A stretch of DNA of 64,000 bases from Pararhodobacter oceanensis (GCF_003076755.1 NZ_QDKM01000003.1:124001-188000); one strand, 5' to 3'; shown: positions 46,532-57,070, counted from the first letter of the stretch. Program-made: numbers and translations. The notes: generated from the letters alone by a model not told the origin.

Positions 46532-47079
46532 TACGACCGATTTGCGCCGCCGTGCTTTTGGCATTGGCGGCGTGCCAGACCACCGGCGCGGAGTTCTCGC
46601 CCGACGGCCTTGCCGGACGGGCGATCAGTCCTGCCGAGGATGTGGACGGTTTGCTGGTCGGCCACCGGCTGATGGCGGCGGGCGAGTTTGAACTGGCGCT
46701 GCGGGCCTATTACCGCTCGATGGCGCAGCAGGGGCCGACGGTGGATGCGCTTTCGGCGATCGGCTCGGCAAACCTGCGACTGGGGCGGCTGGGGCAGTCT
46801 GAGCAAATGCTGCGCCGCGCGCTGGATCTCGATGCCGCATTCGTGCCGGCGCTGAACAATCTGGGCGTGGTGATGGTGGAAAACGGCGCTTGGGGACAGG
46901 CCGCGCATCTGTTCCGCAACGCCTTTGCGCTGGACAGCGGGCGCTCGGAAGAAATCCGGCAGAATTTGACACTTGCTCTCGCAAACTTGCAAGATTCCGG
47001 CTATACTGAAGAAAACAATAATGACTTCGCTCTGGTTCGGCGCGGAAACGGGCGTTTTCTGCTTCTGGCCACACCCTGA
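46528..47079 (+). CDS. tadD: TadD-like tetratricopeptide lipoprotein
   Basis: Lipoprotein of 183 residues with lipobox LALAAC (Cys16). TPR helices fill about 45-150 (GEFELALRAYYRSMAQQGPTV, LGRLGQSEQMLRRALDLDAAF, GAWGQAAHLFRNAFALD). TadD proteins are outer-membrane-associated pilotin-like factors needed for pilus biogenesis. Its start overlaps TadC's stop (ATGA). A second TPR lipoprotein follows 24 bp later. Confidence 0.88.
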   Translation: MIRPICAAVLLALAACQTTGAEFSPDGLAGRAISPAEDVDGLLVGHRLMAAGEFELALRAYYRSMAQQGPTVDALSAIGSANLRLGRLGQSEQMLRRALDLDAAFVPALNNLGVVMVENGAWGQAAHLFRNAFALDSGRSEEIRQNLTLALANLQDSGYTEENNNDFALVRRGNGRFLLLATP

Positions 47080-47103
47080 GCATCGAGCAGTGAAGGACAG
47101 GCA

Positions 47104-47946
47104 ATGCGCAAGGTGTGGATCGCACCGATGTGCCTTGTGGGGCTTGCATTTCTGACCGGGTGTTCCGATGGAATGCGCGCGCAAACCGCACGGGCCATCG
47201 ACAGCGTCGCGGAAATCGACCAAGAAAACATGGCGGAAATGATGCTGGCGGTCTCGGACCCCCGCGAAGCCGTGACCTATTTCACCAATGCCAGCGCCGC
47301 CAATCCCGACCGGATCATGTTCCGGCGCGGGCTGGCGCGCTCACTGATGCGGGCCGGAAATGCCGAAGCCTCGGTGCCGGTCTGGCGCGAGGTTGTCGCC
47401 CATCCCGAGGCGCTGCCCGATGACCGTGTGGAACTGGCCGAAGCCTATATCCGCTCGAACAATTGGGCCGAGGCCGAGGCGGCGCTGAATGCGGTGCCGC
47501 CGACCTTCGAGACCTATAACCGCTACCGGTTGGAGGCGATGGTCGCCGATTCGCGCCAGCAATGGGACCGCGCCGATAGTTTCTATGAGATCGCCTCGGG
47601 GCTGACCGCCGAACCTGCCGGTGTGCTCAACAACTGGGGCTATTCGAAACTGACCCGCGGCGATCACCGTGGCGCCGAGCGGCTGTTCGCCGAAGCCCTG
47701 AGCCATGATCCCGATCTGTTCACCGCGAAAAACAACCTTGTGCTGGCCCGCGCCGCGCAGCGCCGCTATGAGCTGCCGCTGGTGCAGATGACCCAGATCG
47801 AGCGCGCCGAACTGCTGCATACGATGGCTTTGGTGGCGATAAGGCAGGGCGATACCCGCACCGGTCGCGGGCTGCTGGAAGACGCGATTGCCACCCATCC
47901 GCAACATTTTGAGGCCGCTGCCACCGCGCTGGCCGCATTACGATAG
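47104..47946 (+). CDS. second TPR lipoprotein of the tad locus
   Basis: Lipoprotein of 280 residues with lipobox AFLTGC (Cys20). Several TPR-like repeats are visible (PDRIMFRRGLARSLMRAGNAEASVPVW at about 70-95, and GVLNNWGYSKLTRGDHRGAERLFAEALSHD at about 178-207). It is paralogous in architecture to the upstream TadD and probably also supports pilus assembly at the outer membrane; two TPR lipoproteins in tandem are usual in Rhodobacteraceae tad loci. Ribosome site AAGGACAGG. Confidence 0.85.
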   Translation: MRKVWIAPMCLVGLAFLTGCSDGMRAQTARAIDSVAEIDQENMAEMMLAVSDPREAVTYFTNASAANPDRIMFRRGLARSLMRAGNAEASVPVWREVVAHPEALPDDRVELAEAYIRSNNWAEAEAALNAVPPTFETYNRYRLEAMVADSRQQWDRADSFYEIASGLTAEPAGVLNNWGYSKLTRGDHRGAERLFAEALSHDPDLFTAKNNLVLARAAQRRYELPLVQMTQIERAELLHTMALVAIRQGDTRTGRGLLEDAIATHPQHFEAAATALAALR

Positions 47947-47952
47947 GCGGGT

Positions 47953-48453
47953 ATGATGCTGGCGCAATCCGCCTTTGCAGCCCTCTGGCTGTTGATTTTC
48001 TCGACCCCGATCGCGCTGTTCGTCGCCTGGAGCGACCTGCGCGAGATGCGTATCCCCAATCTGGCGGTGCTGGCCTTGATGCTGGTCTATGCGGTGGTCG
48101 GCGCGCTGACCCTGCCGCTGGCCGATTTCGGCTGGTCATGGCTGCATTTCATCGTCGTGCTGGTGGTCGGTTTCGCGCTCAGCCTGACCGGCGGGTTCGG
48201 CGCCGGCGACGCGAAATTCGCCGCCGCGATGGCGCCCTTCGTGGCGCTTGGTGATCTGCGGCTGTTTCTGGTGCTGTTCAGCGCGGTGGTGATCGCGGCT
48301 TTTGTCGCGCACCGGATTTTCCGCGCGATCCCCGCGATGCGCCGCGCCACGCCCGATTGGGCAAGCTGGGAGCGCAAGGAATTCCCCTTCGGCCTCGCCC
48401 TGGGGCCGGCGTTAATCTTTTATCTGGGATTGGCGTGTCTTTATGGGAGCTGA
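47953..48453 (+). CDS. Flp prepilin peptidase (CpaA/TadV)
   Basis: A24-family aspartic peptidase of 166 residues with about five membrane helices. The two catalytic Asp are seen in WSDLREMRIPN and GFGAGDAKFAAA (GxGD). It cleaves the Flp leader after Gly. It lacks the N-terminal methyltransferase domain of classical PilD, as expected for CpaA. Only 6 bp separate it from the previous gene. No pseudopilin genes tadE or tadF follow. Confidence 0.92.
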   Translation: MMLAQSAFAALWLLIFSTPIALFVAWSDLREMRIPNLAVLALMLVYAVVGALTLPLADFGWSWLHFIVVLVVGFALSLTGGFGAGDAKFAAAMAPFVALGDLRLFLVLFSAVVIAAFVAHRIFRAIPAMRRATPDWASWERKEFPFGLALGPALIFYLGLACLYGS

Positions 48454-48481
48454 CACGAATCACAAGAAGTGAGTCGCCACG

Positions 48482-49804
48482 ATGAATGACCAGACCCCGG
48501 GGGCCAGCGCGATCACCCCGCCGCCGATGCCCGCTTCATTGGCCGACACCGGCCTGCCGATGACCCTGATGCGCGACAATCTGCTGAAAACCATGTTCCG
48601 CATGTCGCTCAACCATGCCTCGGAACTGGCCCGCATCCTCTGTCTGTCGTTCAGCCAGGTGCAGCAGTTGATCGATGACGCGCGCGGCGAGCATCTGATC
48701 GAGGCGATGGGCACGATGCATGCCACCGCGATGTCCTCGGAGATGGGGTTTCAACTGACCGACGCGGGGCGTAACCGCGCGCAGCAGGCGCTGGCGATCT
48801 CGGAATATTACGGCGCGATGCCGGTGCCTCTGGATGCCTACGGCGATCAGGTGCGCCGCCAGTCGATCCGCAAGGTGCGCATCACCCGTGAGCAGCTCTT
48901 GGCGGCGATGGGCGATCTGATCCTGCCCGAGGGGCTGTTGGGCGATCTGGGACCGGCGGTGACCTCGGGGCGTTCGATCCTGATGTATGGGCCGCCCGGT
49001 AACGGCAAATCCTCGATCTCGAACGGTATCCGCGACGCGATGGGCGACAATATCTATGTGCCGCGCGCGGTGCTGCATGCGGGGCAGATCATCTCGGTCT
49101 ATGACCCGATTGTGCACCGGCTGGTGGAGCCGCCAAAGCAGTCGGGCAATGCGCTGCGCGTCACCGGTCTGCGCTATGATCCGCGTTATGTGCTCTGCGA
49201 ACGGCCGACGGTGATCACCGGCGGCGAGTTGAAGCTGGATATGCTGGAGCTGAAATACAACGCGGTGTCGCGCACCTATCAGGCACCCCTGCAGTTCAAG
49301 GCCACCGGCGGCGTGTTCATTGTCGATGATCTGGGCCGCCAAGAGGAACCACCGCAGGCGCTGATCAACCGATGGATCGTGCCTTTGGAGATGAATTACG
49401 ACATTCTGTCGCTGAACTCGGGCGAGAAATTCATCGTGCCGTTTGACACGCTGGTGATCTTCTCGACCAACTTCCACCCGAATGATATTTTCGATCAGGC
49501 GGCGCTGCGGCGGATCTTTTTCAAGATCAAGATCGACGGGCCCAATCAGGCGGATTTCCTGAAGATCTTCGCTTTGGTGGCGCGCAAGCGGCGGATCCCG
49601 TTGAATGAAGAGGCGCTGATCCATCTGCTGCAGACCAAATACCCGACGATTGATAATGTCTATTCGAACTATCAGCCGGTGTTCCTGATTGACCAGATGA
49701 TCGCGATTTGCAATTTCGAGGGTCGGCCGCATCATATGTCGCCGGACCTGATCGACCGCGCGTGGAAGAATATGTTTGTCCGCGATGAGGATATTCTGCG
49801 GTAA
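48482..49804 (+). CDS. AAA-type ATPase of the tad locus, function unknown
   Basis: ATPase of 440 residues. N-terminal 60-130 region predicted helical with a winged-helix-like segment (ASELARILCLSFSQVQQLIDDA), then an AAA/sigma-54-like ATPase core with Walker A MYGPPGNGKSS, Walker B FIVDDLGRQ and a sensor-1 IFSTNFHPND. No DNA-binding effector domain and no membrane helix. Orthologues often end Rhodobacteraceae tad loci, but I know no experimental role. Ribosome site is poor. 28 bp after the peptidase gene. Confidence 0.75.
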   Translation: MNDQTPGASAITPPPMPASLADTGLPMTLMRDNLLKTMFRMSLNHASELARILCLSFSQVQQLIDDARGEHLIEAMGTMHATAMSSEMGFQLTDAGRNRAQQALAISEYYGAMPVPLDAYGDQVRRQSIRKVRITREQLLAAMGDLILPEGLLGDLGPAVTSGRSILMYGPPGNGKSSISNGIRDAMGDNIYVPRAVLHAGQIISVYDPIVHRLVEPPKQSGNALRVTGLRYDPRYVLCERPTVITGGELKLDMLELKYNAVSRTYQAPLQFKATGGVFIVDDLGRQEEPPQALINRWIVPLEMNYDILSLNSGEKFIVPFDTLVIFSTNFHPNDIFDQAALRRIFFKIKIDGPNQADFLKIFALVARKRRIPLNEEALIHLLQTKYPTIDNVYSNYQPVFLIDQMIAICNFEGRPHHMSPDLIDRAWKNMFVRDEDILR

Positions 49805-49830
49805 GTGCCGCGGTTTCAAAGGGTTAGGCG

Positions 49831-50259
49831 ATGTCCGAGGAGATCCAGTCAAGGGTGCGCGCCAGTTTCGCGCGGCAAACGATGATGACGACGCTGAGGG
49901 CCGAGATGCTGCTGGCCGATGCGGGGCGCTGCGTGTTGCGCGCGCCGATCGGGGCGCATGTGTTGCAACAACATGGCGCGGCGCATGCGGGATTGGCGTT
50001 CACCCTGGGCGATTCCGCCGCCGGCTATGCGGCGCTAACGCTGATGGATGCGGGCGCCGAGGTGATGACCGTCGAGATGAAGATCAACCTGATGGCACCG
50101 GCCTTGGGCGAGGCTCTGGAGGCGGTGGGCGAAGTGGTCCGCGCCGGACGCCGCCTGCTGGTGGTGCGCGCCGAGGTCTTTGCGCTGAGTGGCGAGACCC
50201 GTAAATCCATCGCGATCCTGCAGGGCACGATGATCCCGGTGGCGCCGCCCGCCGCGTGA
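49831..50259 (+). CDS. PaaI-family hotdog thioesterase
   Basis: Hotdog protein of 142 residues. APIGAHVLQQHGAAHAGLAFTLGDSAAGYAAL contains the HGGxxxxLxDxAxG-like PaaI motif (QHGAAHAGLAFTLGDSAAG); MTVEMKINLMAPALGE and GRRLLVVRAEVFAL are typical strands 3-5. It probably hydrolyses acyl- or aryl-CoA, but the substrate is unknown. 26 bp after the ATPase gene, with no functional link to the pilus evident. Confidence 0.85.
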   Translation: MSEEIQSRVRASFARQTMMTTLRAEMLLADAGRCVLRAPIGAHVLQQHGAAHAGLAFTLGDSAAGYAALTLMDAGAEVMTVEMKINLMAPALGEALEAVGEVVRAGRRLLVVRAEVFALSGETRKSIAILQGTMIPVAPPAA

Positions 50260-50292
50260 GTCAGGGGCGCAACCCGCGCCCCTGAACTTTGA

Positions 50293-51183
50293 TCAGGCAG
50301 TCAGCCCCTGCGGCTCGTCCAGCCCGTTCGCGCGGCAGGTGGCGGTCAGCGTGTTGGCCAAGAGACAGGCGATGGTCATCGGCCCGACCCCGCCCGGCAC
50401 CGGCGTGATCGCCCCCGCGACCTCTGCGCAGCTGTCGAAATGCGCGTCGCCGACCAGTTTGTTCTTCCCGTCGCGCTCGATCCGGTTGATGCCCACGTCG
50501 ATCACCGTGGCGCCCGGCTTGACGTAATCGCCGGTGATCATCTCGGCGCGCCCGACGGCGGCGACCAGAATATCCGCGCGGCGGCAGACTTCGGTCAGAT
50601 CCTTGGTCCGCGAATGCGCGATGGTCACCGTGCAGCTATCGCCGAGCAAGAGTTGCGCCATCGGTTTGCCGACGATATTCGAGCGCCCGACGACCACCGC
50701 ATTCAGCCCCGAGAGGCTGCCGTGATGTTCGCGCAGCATCATCAGACAGCCCAAGGGCGTGCAGGGAACCATGGATTTCTGACCGGTGCCCAAAAGCCCG
50801 ACATTGGAGATATGAAACCCGTCCACATCCTTGGCCGGATCAATCGCGTTGATCACCAGATCGGAATTCATATGGTCGGGAAGCGGCAGTTGCACCAGAA
50901 TCCCGTGCACCTTGGGGTCATGGTTCAACTGCGCGATCAGCGCCAGCAGCTCTGCCTCGCCGGTCTCGGCGGGGAGTTTATGCTCATAGGAGTTCATCCC
51001 CACTTCGGTGGTCTGCTTGCCTTTTGAGCGCACATACACCTGAGAGGCCGGATCCTCGCCGACCAGCACCACCGCCAGCCCCGGGATGATCCCATGCGCG
51101 CCCTTGAGCTGTGCGACATGCTCGGCCACCTGGCCCCGCACCTTGGCGGCAAACGCCTTACCGTCGATAATCTGCGCCGTCAT
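50293..51183 (-). CDS. folD: bifunctional methylenetetrahydrofolate dehydrogenase / cyclohydrolase
   Basis: Interconverts 5,10-methylene-THF and 10-formyl-THF, with NADP. The ATG at 51183 gives MTAQIIDGK; an ATG five codons upstream (51198) is also possible, since AGG lies before both. Signatures: [23 protein letters not shown] (catalytic Lys in SKGK), [10 protein letters not shown], the NADP site [14 protein letters not shown] and [10 protein letters not shown] at the C-terminus. About 296 residues, the normal FolD size. Located next to fhs on the same strand. Confidence 0.96.
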   Translation of the reverse strand: MTAQIIDGKAFAAKVRGQVAEHVAQLKGAHGIIPGLAVVLVGEDPASQVYVRSKGKQTTEVGMNSYEHKLPAETGEAELLALIAQLNHDPKVHGILVQLPLPDHMNSDLVINAIDPAKDVDGFHISNVGLLGTGQKSMVPCTPLGCLMMLREHHGSLSGLNAVVVGRSNIVGKPMAQLLLGDSCTVTIAHSRTKDLTEVCRRADILVAAVGRAEMITGDYVKPGATVIDVGINRIERDGKNKLVGDAHFDSCAEVAGAITPVPGGVGPMTIACLLANTLTATCRANGLDEPQGLTA

Positions 51184-51233
51184 CTCTTGCCTCTTCATCT
51201 TGCCTTAAATACTCAAATTCGCCGGTAAAGGCT

Positions 51234-51266
51234 GCGGCGGCGGCCCCAATCGGGAACCGCCGCCGC
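51234..51266 (-). terminator. GC stem between fhs and folD
   Basis: GCGGCGGCGG (51234-51243) pairs perfectly with CCGCCGCCGC (51257-51266). No strong T run. Lies between fhs's stop and folD's start on the minus strand. Confidence 0.5.
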
Positions 51267-51274
51267 GTCAGGGT

Positions 51275-52951
51275 TTAGAACAGCCCTTCGACATGGCCCG
51301 CGTCACCGATGCGGATGTTTTCCGCCGCAGGGGTGCGCGGCAGGCCGGGCATGGTCATGATTTCACCGCAGATCACCACGATAAACCCTGCCCCCGCCGA
51401 GAGCCGCACCTCGCGCACCGGCACCGAATGTCCGGTCGGCGCGCCGCGCAGATTGGGATCGGTGGAAAACGAATACTGCGTTTTCGCCATGCAGATCGGG
51501 AAATGCCCGTAGCCCTGCTCTTCCCAAGTCTTGAGCTGCGCGCGCACCGATTTATCGGCGATCACCGCATCGGCGTGATAGATCCGCTTGGCGATGGTTT
51601 CGACCTTCTCGAAGAGCGGCATATCGTCGGGATAGAGCGGCGCGAAATTGGCGCTGCCCGAATCGGCCATTTCGACGACTTTCTTCGCCAGTTCCTCGGT
51701 GCCTGCCGAGCCATGGGCCCAGTGTTTGCAGACAATCGCCTCGGCGCCCTGTTCGGCGACATAGGCCTGCACCGCGGCGATCTCGGCCTCAGTGTCCGAG
51801 TGGAAATGGTTGATCCCCACCACCACCGGCACGCCGAAGGATTTGATATTGGCGATATGGCGGCCAAGGTTGGGGCAGCCCTTTTGCACCGCTTCGACGT
51901 TCTCGGCGCCCAAGTCAGCCTTGGCAACGCCGCCGTTCATTTTCATCGCCCGCACGGTCGCCACCAGCACCACCGCCGAAGGCGCGATGCCGGCCTTGCG
52001 GCATTTGATGTTCATGAATTTCTCGGCACCGAGATCCGCGCCGAAACCGGCCTCTGTGACCACATAGTCGCCCAGTTTCAACGCCGTGCGGGTGGCGATC
52101 ACCGAGTTACAGCCATGGGCGATATTGGCAAAGGGGCCGCCGTGAACGAACGCGGGGTTGTTTTCCAGCGTCTGCACGAGGTTGGGCTGCATCGCGTCTT
52201 TCAGCAGCACGGTCATCGCGCCATCGGCCTTGATATCGCGGCAATAGATCGGCGTGCGCTCGCGGGTATAGGCGACGACGATATCGCCGAGGCGGCTTTG
52301 CAGATCTTCCAGATCCTTGGCGAGGCAGAGGATCGCCATCACCTCGGAGGCGACGGTGATGTCAAACCCGGTCTGCCGCGGGAAGCCATTGGCAACGCCG
52401 CCCAGCGAGGTGACGGTGTCGCGCAGGGCGCGGTCGTTCATATCCATCACGCGGCGCCAGACCACGCGGCGGGCGTCGATTTCCAGCGCGTTGCCCCAGT
52501 AGATGTGGTTGTCGATCATCGCCGACAAGAGGTTATGCGCCGAGGTGATGGCGTGGAAATCGCCGGTGAAATGGAGGTTCATTTCCTCCATCGGCACGAC
52601 CTGCGCATAGCCGCCGCCCGCCGCGCCGCCCTTCATCCCGAAGTTCGGGCCGAGCGAGGCTTCGCGGATGCAGATCACCGCGTTTTTGCCGATTTTATTG
52701 AGCCCGTCGCCCAGACCCACTGTGGTGGTGGTCTTGCCTTCGCCGGCGGGCGTGGGGTTGATCGCGGTGACGAGGATCAGCTTGCCGTCCTCGCGCGTGT
52801 CCAGCGAGTTGATGAACTCCTGGCTGACTTTGGCCTTATCGTGGCCATAGGGCAGCAGATGTTCGGATGGAATGCCGAGATTGGCGCCGATCTCCATGAT
52901 CGGCTTTTTCTTGGCTTCGCGCGCGATTTCGATATCCGTCTTGAACGACAT
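51275..52951 (-). CDS. fhs: formate-tetrahydrofolate ligase
   Basis: ATP-dependent ligation of formate to THF, giving 10-formyl-THF for the folate cycle. 558 residues, full length. N-terminal P-loop [18 protein letters not shown], the [20 protein letters not shown] block and the HFHSDT block are strongly conserved family signatures. Start at 52951 with GGGAGAC upstream. Together with folD it forms a C1-unit cassette. Confidence 0.96.
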   Translation of the reverse strand: MSFKTDIEIAREAKKKPIMEIGANLGIPSEHLLPYGHDKAKVSQEFINSLDTREDGKLILVTAINPTPAGEGKTTTTVGLGDGLNKIGKNAVICIREASLGPNFGMKGGAAGGGYAQVVPMEEMNLHFTGDFHAITSAHNLLSAMIDNHIYWGNALEIDARRVVWRRVMDMNDRALRDTVTSLGGVANGFPRQTGFDITVASEVMAILCLAKDLEDLQSRLGDIVVAYTRERTPIYCRDIKADGAMTVLLKDAMQPNLVQTLENNPAFVHGGPFANIAHGCNSVIATRTALKLGDYVVTEAGFGADLGAEKFMNIKCRKAGIAPSAVVLVATVRAMKMNGGVAKADLGAENVEAVQKGCPNLGRHIANIKSFGVPVVVGINHFHSDTEAEIAAVQAYVAEQGAEAIVCKHWAHGSAGTEELAKKVVEMADSGSANFAPLYPDDMPLFEKVETIAKRIYHADAVIADKSVRAQLKTWEEQGYGHFPICMAKTQYSFSTDPNLRGAPTGHSVPVREVRLSAGAGFIVVICGEIMTMPGLPRTPAAENIRIGDAGHVEGLF

Positions 52952-53139
52952 TTACGTCTCCCTGGATGTGATGAGTTTGCCCTCTGGGGTATGCCCTTTC
53001 CTTACGCATTTCCGCGCGGCGGGCGACACCCTTTTGCGACAGGTTCGCGCCGCTTTCCGCCGTTCCACCCCCGCCCCACCGAAAGCGCGCGCCTTTTGGC
53101 GTCAGGGGTTTCCCAATGTGTCCAATTGCGTGGTGCCGG

Positions 53140-53736
53140 TCACCCCTGCCCCGCCCAAGCGCGTTGGGCGGGGAGGAACAGGCGCAATGTGTCGCCGAGG
53201 GTCACGCGGCCCTCGGCCTCGACCCAGGCGGTGACCCCGCGGCGGGATTTGGCGGCGGGTTTGAACCGCGCGCCAAAGCCCGTGTGACAGTCCTCGATCG
53301 GGCGTGCGGGCAGGGTGCAGGGCTGGTTTTCCATATCCACGGTGAGACAGGCGCCGGAGTCCGCCAGCAGCCGCGAAGAGGGCGGCAGATGGGTGAAATC
53401 AGGCAGGCCCGAGACCACCATCGTCGCGCCCAGCAGCGCCGGATCGAGCGCTTCCAGCCCCATATCCGCGGCGATCAGCGCCAATTCCTCGGCGCTCAGA
53501 ATCGAGAGTTGCCGCGTGTTGCGGATTTCGGTGCCGCGCGGGTAAAGCCCCAGCACCCGCGAGCAGGAAGGCCGCGTCAGCCCGCCGTGATCCTCGCGCG
53601 CAGTTGCGCTATGCGGCCCGTCAAAGCGCAGGTCGAGACCGGTCTCGGGCTGCGAGGCAAGCGCGGCGGTGCGGTCCGGCACATAGCCCAGCCAAGTGAT
53701 CGTGGCGATGAACTCGGTGGCGATGAGGGCGGGCAT
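53140..53736 (-). CDS. MOSC domain-containing protein
   Basis: Protein of 198 residues with the MOSC (Moco sulfurase C-terminal) fold: DHGGLTRPSCSRVLGLYPRGTEIRNTRQLSILSAEELALIA (positions about 48-88) contains the RNTRQLSILSAEE block, and the C-terminal part has PARPIEDCHTGFG, SRRGVTAWVEAEGRV and the late G-D segment. MOSC proteins bind sulfur or Mo-cofactor species, or reduce N-hydroxylated compounds. The conserved Cys here is in the PIEDCHTGFG region. Substrate unknown. Confidence 0.82.
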   Translation of the reverse strand: MPALIATEFIATITWLGYVPDRTAALASQPETGLDLRFDGPHSATAREDHGGLTRPSCSRVLGLYPRGTEIRNTRQLSILSAEELALIAADMGLEALDPALLGATMVVSGLPDFTHLPPSSRLLADSGACLTVDMENQPCTLPARPIEDCHTGFGARFKPAAKSRRGVTAWVEAEGRVTLGDTLRLFLPAQRAWAGQG

Positions 53737-53758
53737 AGCGGTCTCCGGGCATGAAAAA

Positions 53759-53786
53759 GCCCCGCACCGTGACGCGGTGGCGGGGC
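53759..53786 (-). terminator. terminator of the tol-ftsH transcription unit
   Basis: GCCCCGCACCG (53759-53769) pairs with CGGTGGCGGGGC (53775-53786); on the minus strand the stem is followed by TTTTTC, a good rho-independent terminator 35 bp after the ftsH stop. Confidence 0.8.
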
Positions 53787-53821
53787 AAATTCAAGTCTGT
53801 GTTCAGCGCCTTGGCTTGAGA

Positions 53822-55735
53822 TCAGGCGCTCGGGTTCGGCTCCAGCCCGCTGTCGTCCGAGGGACGGCGCGGTTTGGTATGCGGGATCGCGGCCACCGAG
53901 GGCACGCTGCCCGAGGGGGTGCCGTCATCCTCGTCCCGGCCCGGACCCTCGCCGCGAATCACGCGGGCGATTTCCTTGCCGGTCAGGGTCTCGTATTCCA
54001 GCAAGCCCTGCGCCAGATTTTCCAGCTCATCCGCGTGATCGGTGAGGATCTGCTTGGCGCGGCGATAGCCCTCGTCAACGATGCGGCGCACTTCGGCGTC
54101 GATCTTTTCCTGGGTGTCGGGCGAGACGCTGGTGCCGCCCTGATAGCTGCCGAGATAGCTTTGCTGCTCGTTGGCGTAGTCGATATTGCCCAGCTCATCC
54201 GAAAAGCCGAACTGGGTGACCATCGCCCGCGCGATCCGGCTGACCTGCTGGATATCGCTGGCCGCGCCCGAGGTGACGTTTTCCTTACCGAAGATCAGCT
54301 CTTCGGCCACCTTGCCACCCATCGCCATGGCGATTTTCGACTTATATTTGGTGTAGGTCACGCTCAACTGGTCGCGTTCGGGCAGCGACATCACCAGACC
54401 CAGCGCACGGCCACGCGGGATGATTGTCGCCTTATGGATCGGGTCATGCTGCGGCACATGCAGGCCGACAACGGCGTGACCGGCCTCGTGATAGGCGGTG
54501 AGTTTCTTCTCGTCCTCGGTCATCACCATTGAACGCCGCTCGGCGCCCATCATCACCTTGTCCTTCGCATCCTCGAAGTCATCCATCGAGACAAAGCGCC
54601 GGTTCTTGCGCGCCGCCATCAAGGCCGCCTCGTTCACAAGGTTGGCCAGATCGGCGCCCGAGAACCCGGGCGAACCACGGGCGATAATCCGCAGGTCCAC
54701 ATTCGGACCCAGCGGCACTTTGCGCGCGTGCACGGCCAAAATACGCTCGCGGCCCTTGATGTCGGGGTTGGGCACCTGCACCTGACGGTCAAAGCGGCCC
54801 GGACGCAGCAGCGCGGGGTCCAACACGTCAGGGCGGTTGGTGGCGGCAACGATGATGATGCCCTCATTGGCCTCAAAACCGTCCATCTCGACCAGAAGCT
54901 GGTTCAGCGTCTGCTCACGCTCGTCATTGCCACCGCCGTAGCCGACACCGCGCGAGCGGCCGACCGCGTCGATCTCGTCGATGAACACGATACAGGGCGC
55001 GTTTTTCTTCGCCTGCTCAAACATATCGCGGACACGGCTGGCGCCGACACCGACGAACATTTCCACAAAATCCGAGCCCGAGATGGTGAAGAAGGGCACG
55101 CCCGCCTCACCGGCAATGGCGCGGGCCAGAAGGGTCTTACCGGTGCCCGGAGGGCCGACCAGCAGCGCGCCTTTGGGGATCTTGCCGCCCAAGCGGCTGA
55201 ATTTCTGCGGGGTGCGCAGGAATTCGACGATTTCCTCAAGCTCTTCCTTGGCCTCGTCGATGCCGGCGACATCGTCAAAGGTCACGCGGCCCGATTTCTC
55301 GGTCAGCAGCTTGGCCTTGGATTTGCCAAAGCCCATCGCGCCGCCTTTGCCGCCGCCCTGCATGCGGTTCATAAAGAAGATCCACACGCCGATCAGCAAG
55401 AGGAACGGCAGCCAGACCGAGATCGCCGACATCAGGCCCGAGCGCTCTTGCGGGCGCGCCTCGACGGCGACGTTGGAATCAATCAACCGCTCGGTGGGAT
55501 TTTCCCCTGCCGGACGGATGGTGGAATAGACCTGCCCCGAACTGTCTGTGACCTGCAGCGTCTCGCCGTCGATGACGACGCGGCTGACATCGCCCGCTTC
55601 TACGCGCTGCAAAAAGTCAGAATAACCGACCGTGCGTCCCGATGTCGTGCTGCCCCCGTTGTTGAACAGGGTGAACAGAACGATCATCAAGAAGAACAGG
55701 ACGATCCAAAAGGCGAAATTTCTCGCGTTGCCCAC
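53822..55735 (-). CDS. ftsH: ATP-dependent zinc metalloprotease FtsH
   Basis: Membrane-anchored AAA+ protease of 637 residues. Two membrane helices (about 5-25 and 100-122) flank a short periplasmic domain. AAA core: Walker [18 protein letters not shown], Walker [13 protein letters not shown] arginine finger [10 protein letters not shown]. Zinc site [12 protein letters not shown] start at 55735 ([10 protein letters not shown]) has GGAG eight bases upstream; a TTG at 55747 lies above it without support. C-terminal tail Pro/Ser-rich. Last gene of the minus-strand block with tilS. Confidence 0.96.
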   Translation of the reverse strand: MGNARNFAFWIVLFFLMIVLFTLFNNGGSTTSGRTVGYSDFLQRVEAGDVSRVVIDGETLQVTDSSGQVYSTIRPAGENPTERLIDSNVAVEARPQERSGLMSAISVWLPFLLLIGVWIFFMNRMQGGGKGGAMGFGKSKAKLLTEKSGRVTFDDVAGIDEAKEELEEIVEFLRTPQKFSRLGGKIPKGALLVGPPGTGKTLLARAIAGEAGVPFFTISGSDFVEMFVGVGASRVRDMFEQAKKNAPCIVFIDEIDAVGRSRGVGYGGGNDEREQTLNQLLVEMDGFEANEGIIIVAATNRPDVLDPALLRPGRFDRQVQVPNPDIKGRERILAVHARKVPLGPNVDLRIIARGSPGFSGADLANLVNEAALMAARKNRRFVSMDDFEDAKDKVMMGAERRSMVMTEDEKKLTAYHEAGHAVVGLHVPQHDPIHKATIIPRGRALGLVMSLPERDQLSVTYTKYKSKIAMAMGGKVAEELIFGKENVTSGAASDIQQVSRIARAMVTQFGFSDELGNIDYANEQQSYLGSYQGGTSVSPDTQEKIDAEVRRIVDEGYRRAKQILTDHADELENLAQGLLEYETLTGKEIARVIRGEGPGRDEDDGTPSGSVPSVAAIPHTKPRRPSDDSGLEPNPSA

Positions 55736-55801
55736 TTGGCACTCCAATCACGCGGCCAGAGGTGGCCAGTTGTCTCTAAAATAGTGATGCGGCGGGCGAC
55801 T

Positions 55802-57064
55802 TCAATGCGATATTGCCATTACCTTGCCAATCGGCGGGATCGGGCGGGCAAATAACTGCCATTTCTGCGGATAAAAGGCGAAAGGCGCGGCGATCAGCCG
55901 CTGGTTTTGCCAGATCGCGGGGGTGGCGCGCAGGGTCGCCTCGCTGAGACCGGTGTCGCGCCAATGCGGATGCAGCCCTGATTTCGCCTGCGCGCTGAGT
56001 TGGGCGAGGCCCTCTGCGCCCATGGCGGCGATCTGGGCGTTTGCGGTCTCGGGGCCGGTGTCTGGGCCAGTTGCGGTCCAGCGCTGGTCCCAGATCTCGC
56101 CCACCGGCACCACCTGCCCCGCCACGGCCTGTGCCTCGCGCGCCAGCCGCAGATGCGCACCCTCTTGACTGAGCACACAGCCCGAGAGCACCCCGCCCTC
56201 AGTGATCAGCCGTTGCAGCGCCGCGAGACGCGGGCGGTAGGCGGCATGCGAGAGCGCCATCAGAAGATGCGCAAACAGCCGGTCGCGGATTTCCTCGGGC
56301 AGGGTGAGCGCGGCGCGGTCGATCAGCAGGGTGCCGCGGTCTTCTGTGACATGCGCGGTGAGCGCCGCTTGGGTTTGCACCTCCAAGGCCGCGCGGGCGT
56401 GTTGCATGCGTGCGGCGGTTTGGGCCAAGCATTGGGCGGTGATCCCCAAGGGTTCCAGTGCCACCAGCGCTTGGCGGGCGCGCACCCGTTGGAATTGTGT
56501 GTCGGCGTTGCTGGGGTCTTCGATCCACTCTTGCCCGCGCGCGCGCAGCACCTCGCGCAGTGCCTCGCGGGTGGTGTTCAGGAAGGGCCGAAGCCAGAGC
56601 ATCCCGCCGTGCTCCCGCGCTGGTGCCATCGCCGCAAGCCCGTCAACGCCCGAACCGCGCGCCAGACGCATCAACAGGGTTTCCGCCTGATCCTCCAGCG
56701 TATGCGCCACGATCACCGCGTCCACGCGGCCGGCCGCCCAGGTGCCGATCAGCCGCAACCGCGCCCTGCGGGCCGCGTCTTGCAGGTTGCCTTCGGCCTC
56801 GGCGCCCTCCCAGTTCAGCACCTGATGCGCCACGCCAAGCCGCGCGCAGGTCTCGCCAACAAACCGCGCTTCACTGGCGGATTCGGCGCGTAACCCGTGA
56901 TCGACCGTCACCGCTGCCACGTGCTCGGCGCCCAGCGCCTCGACCGCCAGCAGCAAAGCCGCCAGCGAATCACCGCCGCCGGAGACGGCGACGCCAAGGC
57001 GCTGCACCCCGCCCTGCGCCTGCAGCGCCGAGGTCAAAGCAAAAAGGGGCTCAGTCGCGCTCAC
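55802..57064 (-). CDS. tilS: tRNA(Ile)-lysidine synthetase
   Basis: Modifies C34 of tRNA-Ile(CAU) to lysidine with ATP and lysine. 420 residues. N-type ATP pyrophosphatase motif VAVSGGGDSLAALL (SGGxDS), then DHGLR, HTLEDQAETLLMRLARGSGVDGLAAM, and the RFTNLDATFQR-like RVRARQAL. C-terminal tRNA-recognition region follows about residue 230. GTG start at 57064. Essential gene, here directly followed by ftsH. Confidence 0.93.
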   Translation of the reverse strand: MSATEPLFALTSALQAQGGVQRLGVAVSGGGDSLAALLLAVEALGAEHVAAVTVDHGLRAESASEARFVGETCARLGVAHQVLNWEGAEAEGNLQDAARRARLRLIGTWAAGRVDAVIVAHTLEDQAETLLMRLARGSGVDGLAAMAPAREHGGMLWLRPFLNTTREALREVLRARGQEWIEDPSNADTQFQRVRARQALVALEPLGITAQCLAQTAARMQHARAALEVQTQAALTAHVTEDRGTLLIDRAALTLPEEIRDRLFAHLLMALSHAAYRPRLAALQRLITEGGVLSGCVLSQEGAHLRLAREAQAVAGQVVPVGEIWDQRWTATGPDTGPETANAQIAAMGAEGLAQLSAQAKSGLHPHWRDTGLSEATLRATPAIWQNQRLIAAPFAFYPQKWQLFARPIPPIGKVMAISH

Positions 57065-57070
57065 GCCCTG

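Noticed and set aside
51293-53287. 664-codon plus-strand open frame opposite fhs
   Set aside because: A shadow in high-GC DNA; fhs on the minus strand has complete, conserved motifs. The frame's amino acids are dominated by His/Arg/Gly/Asp as expected for antisense frames.
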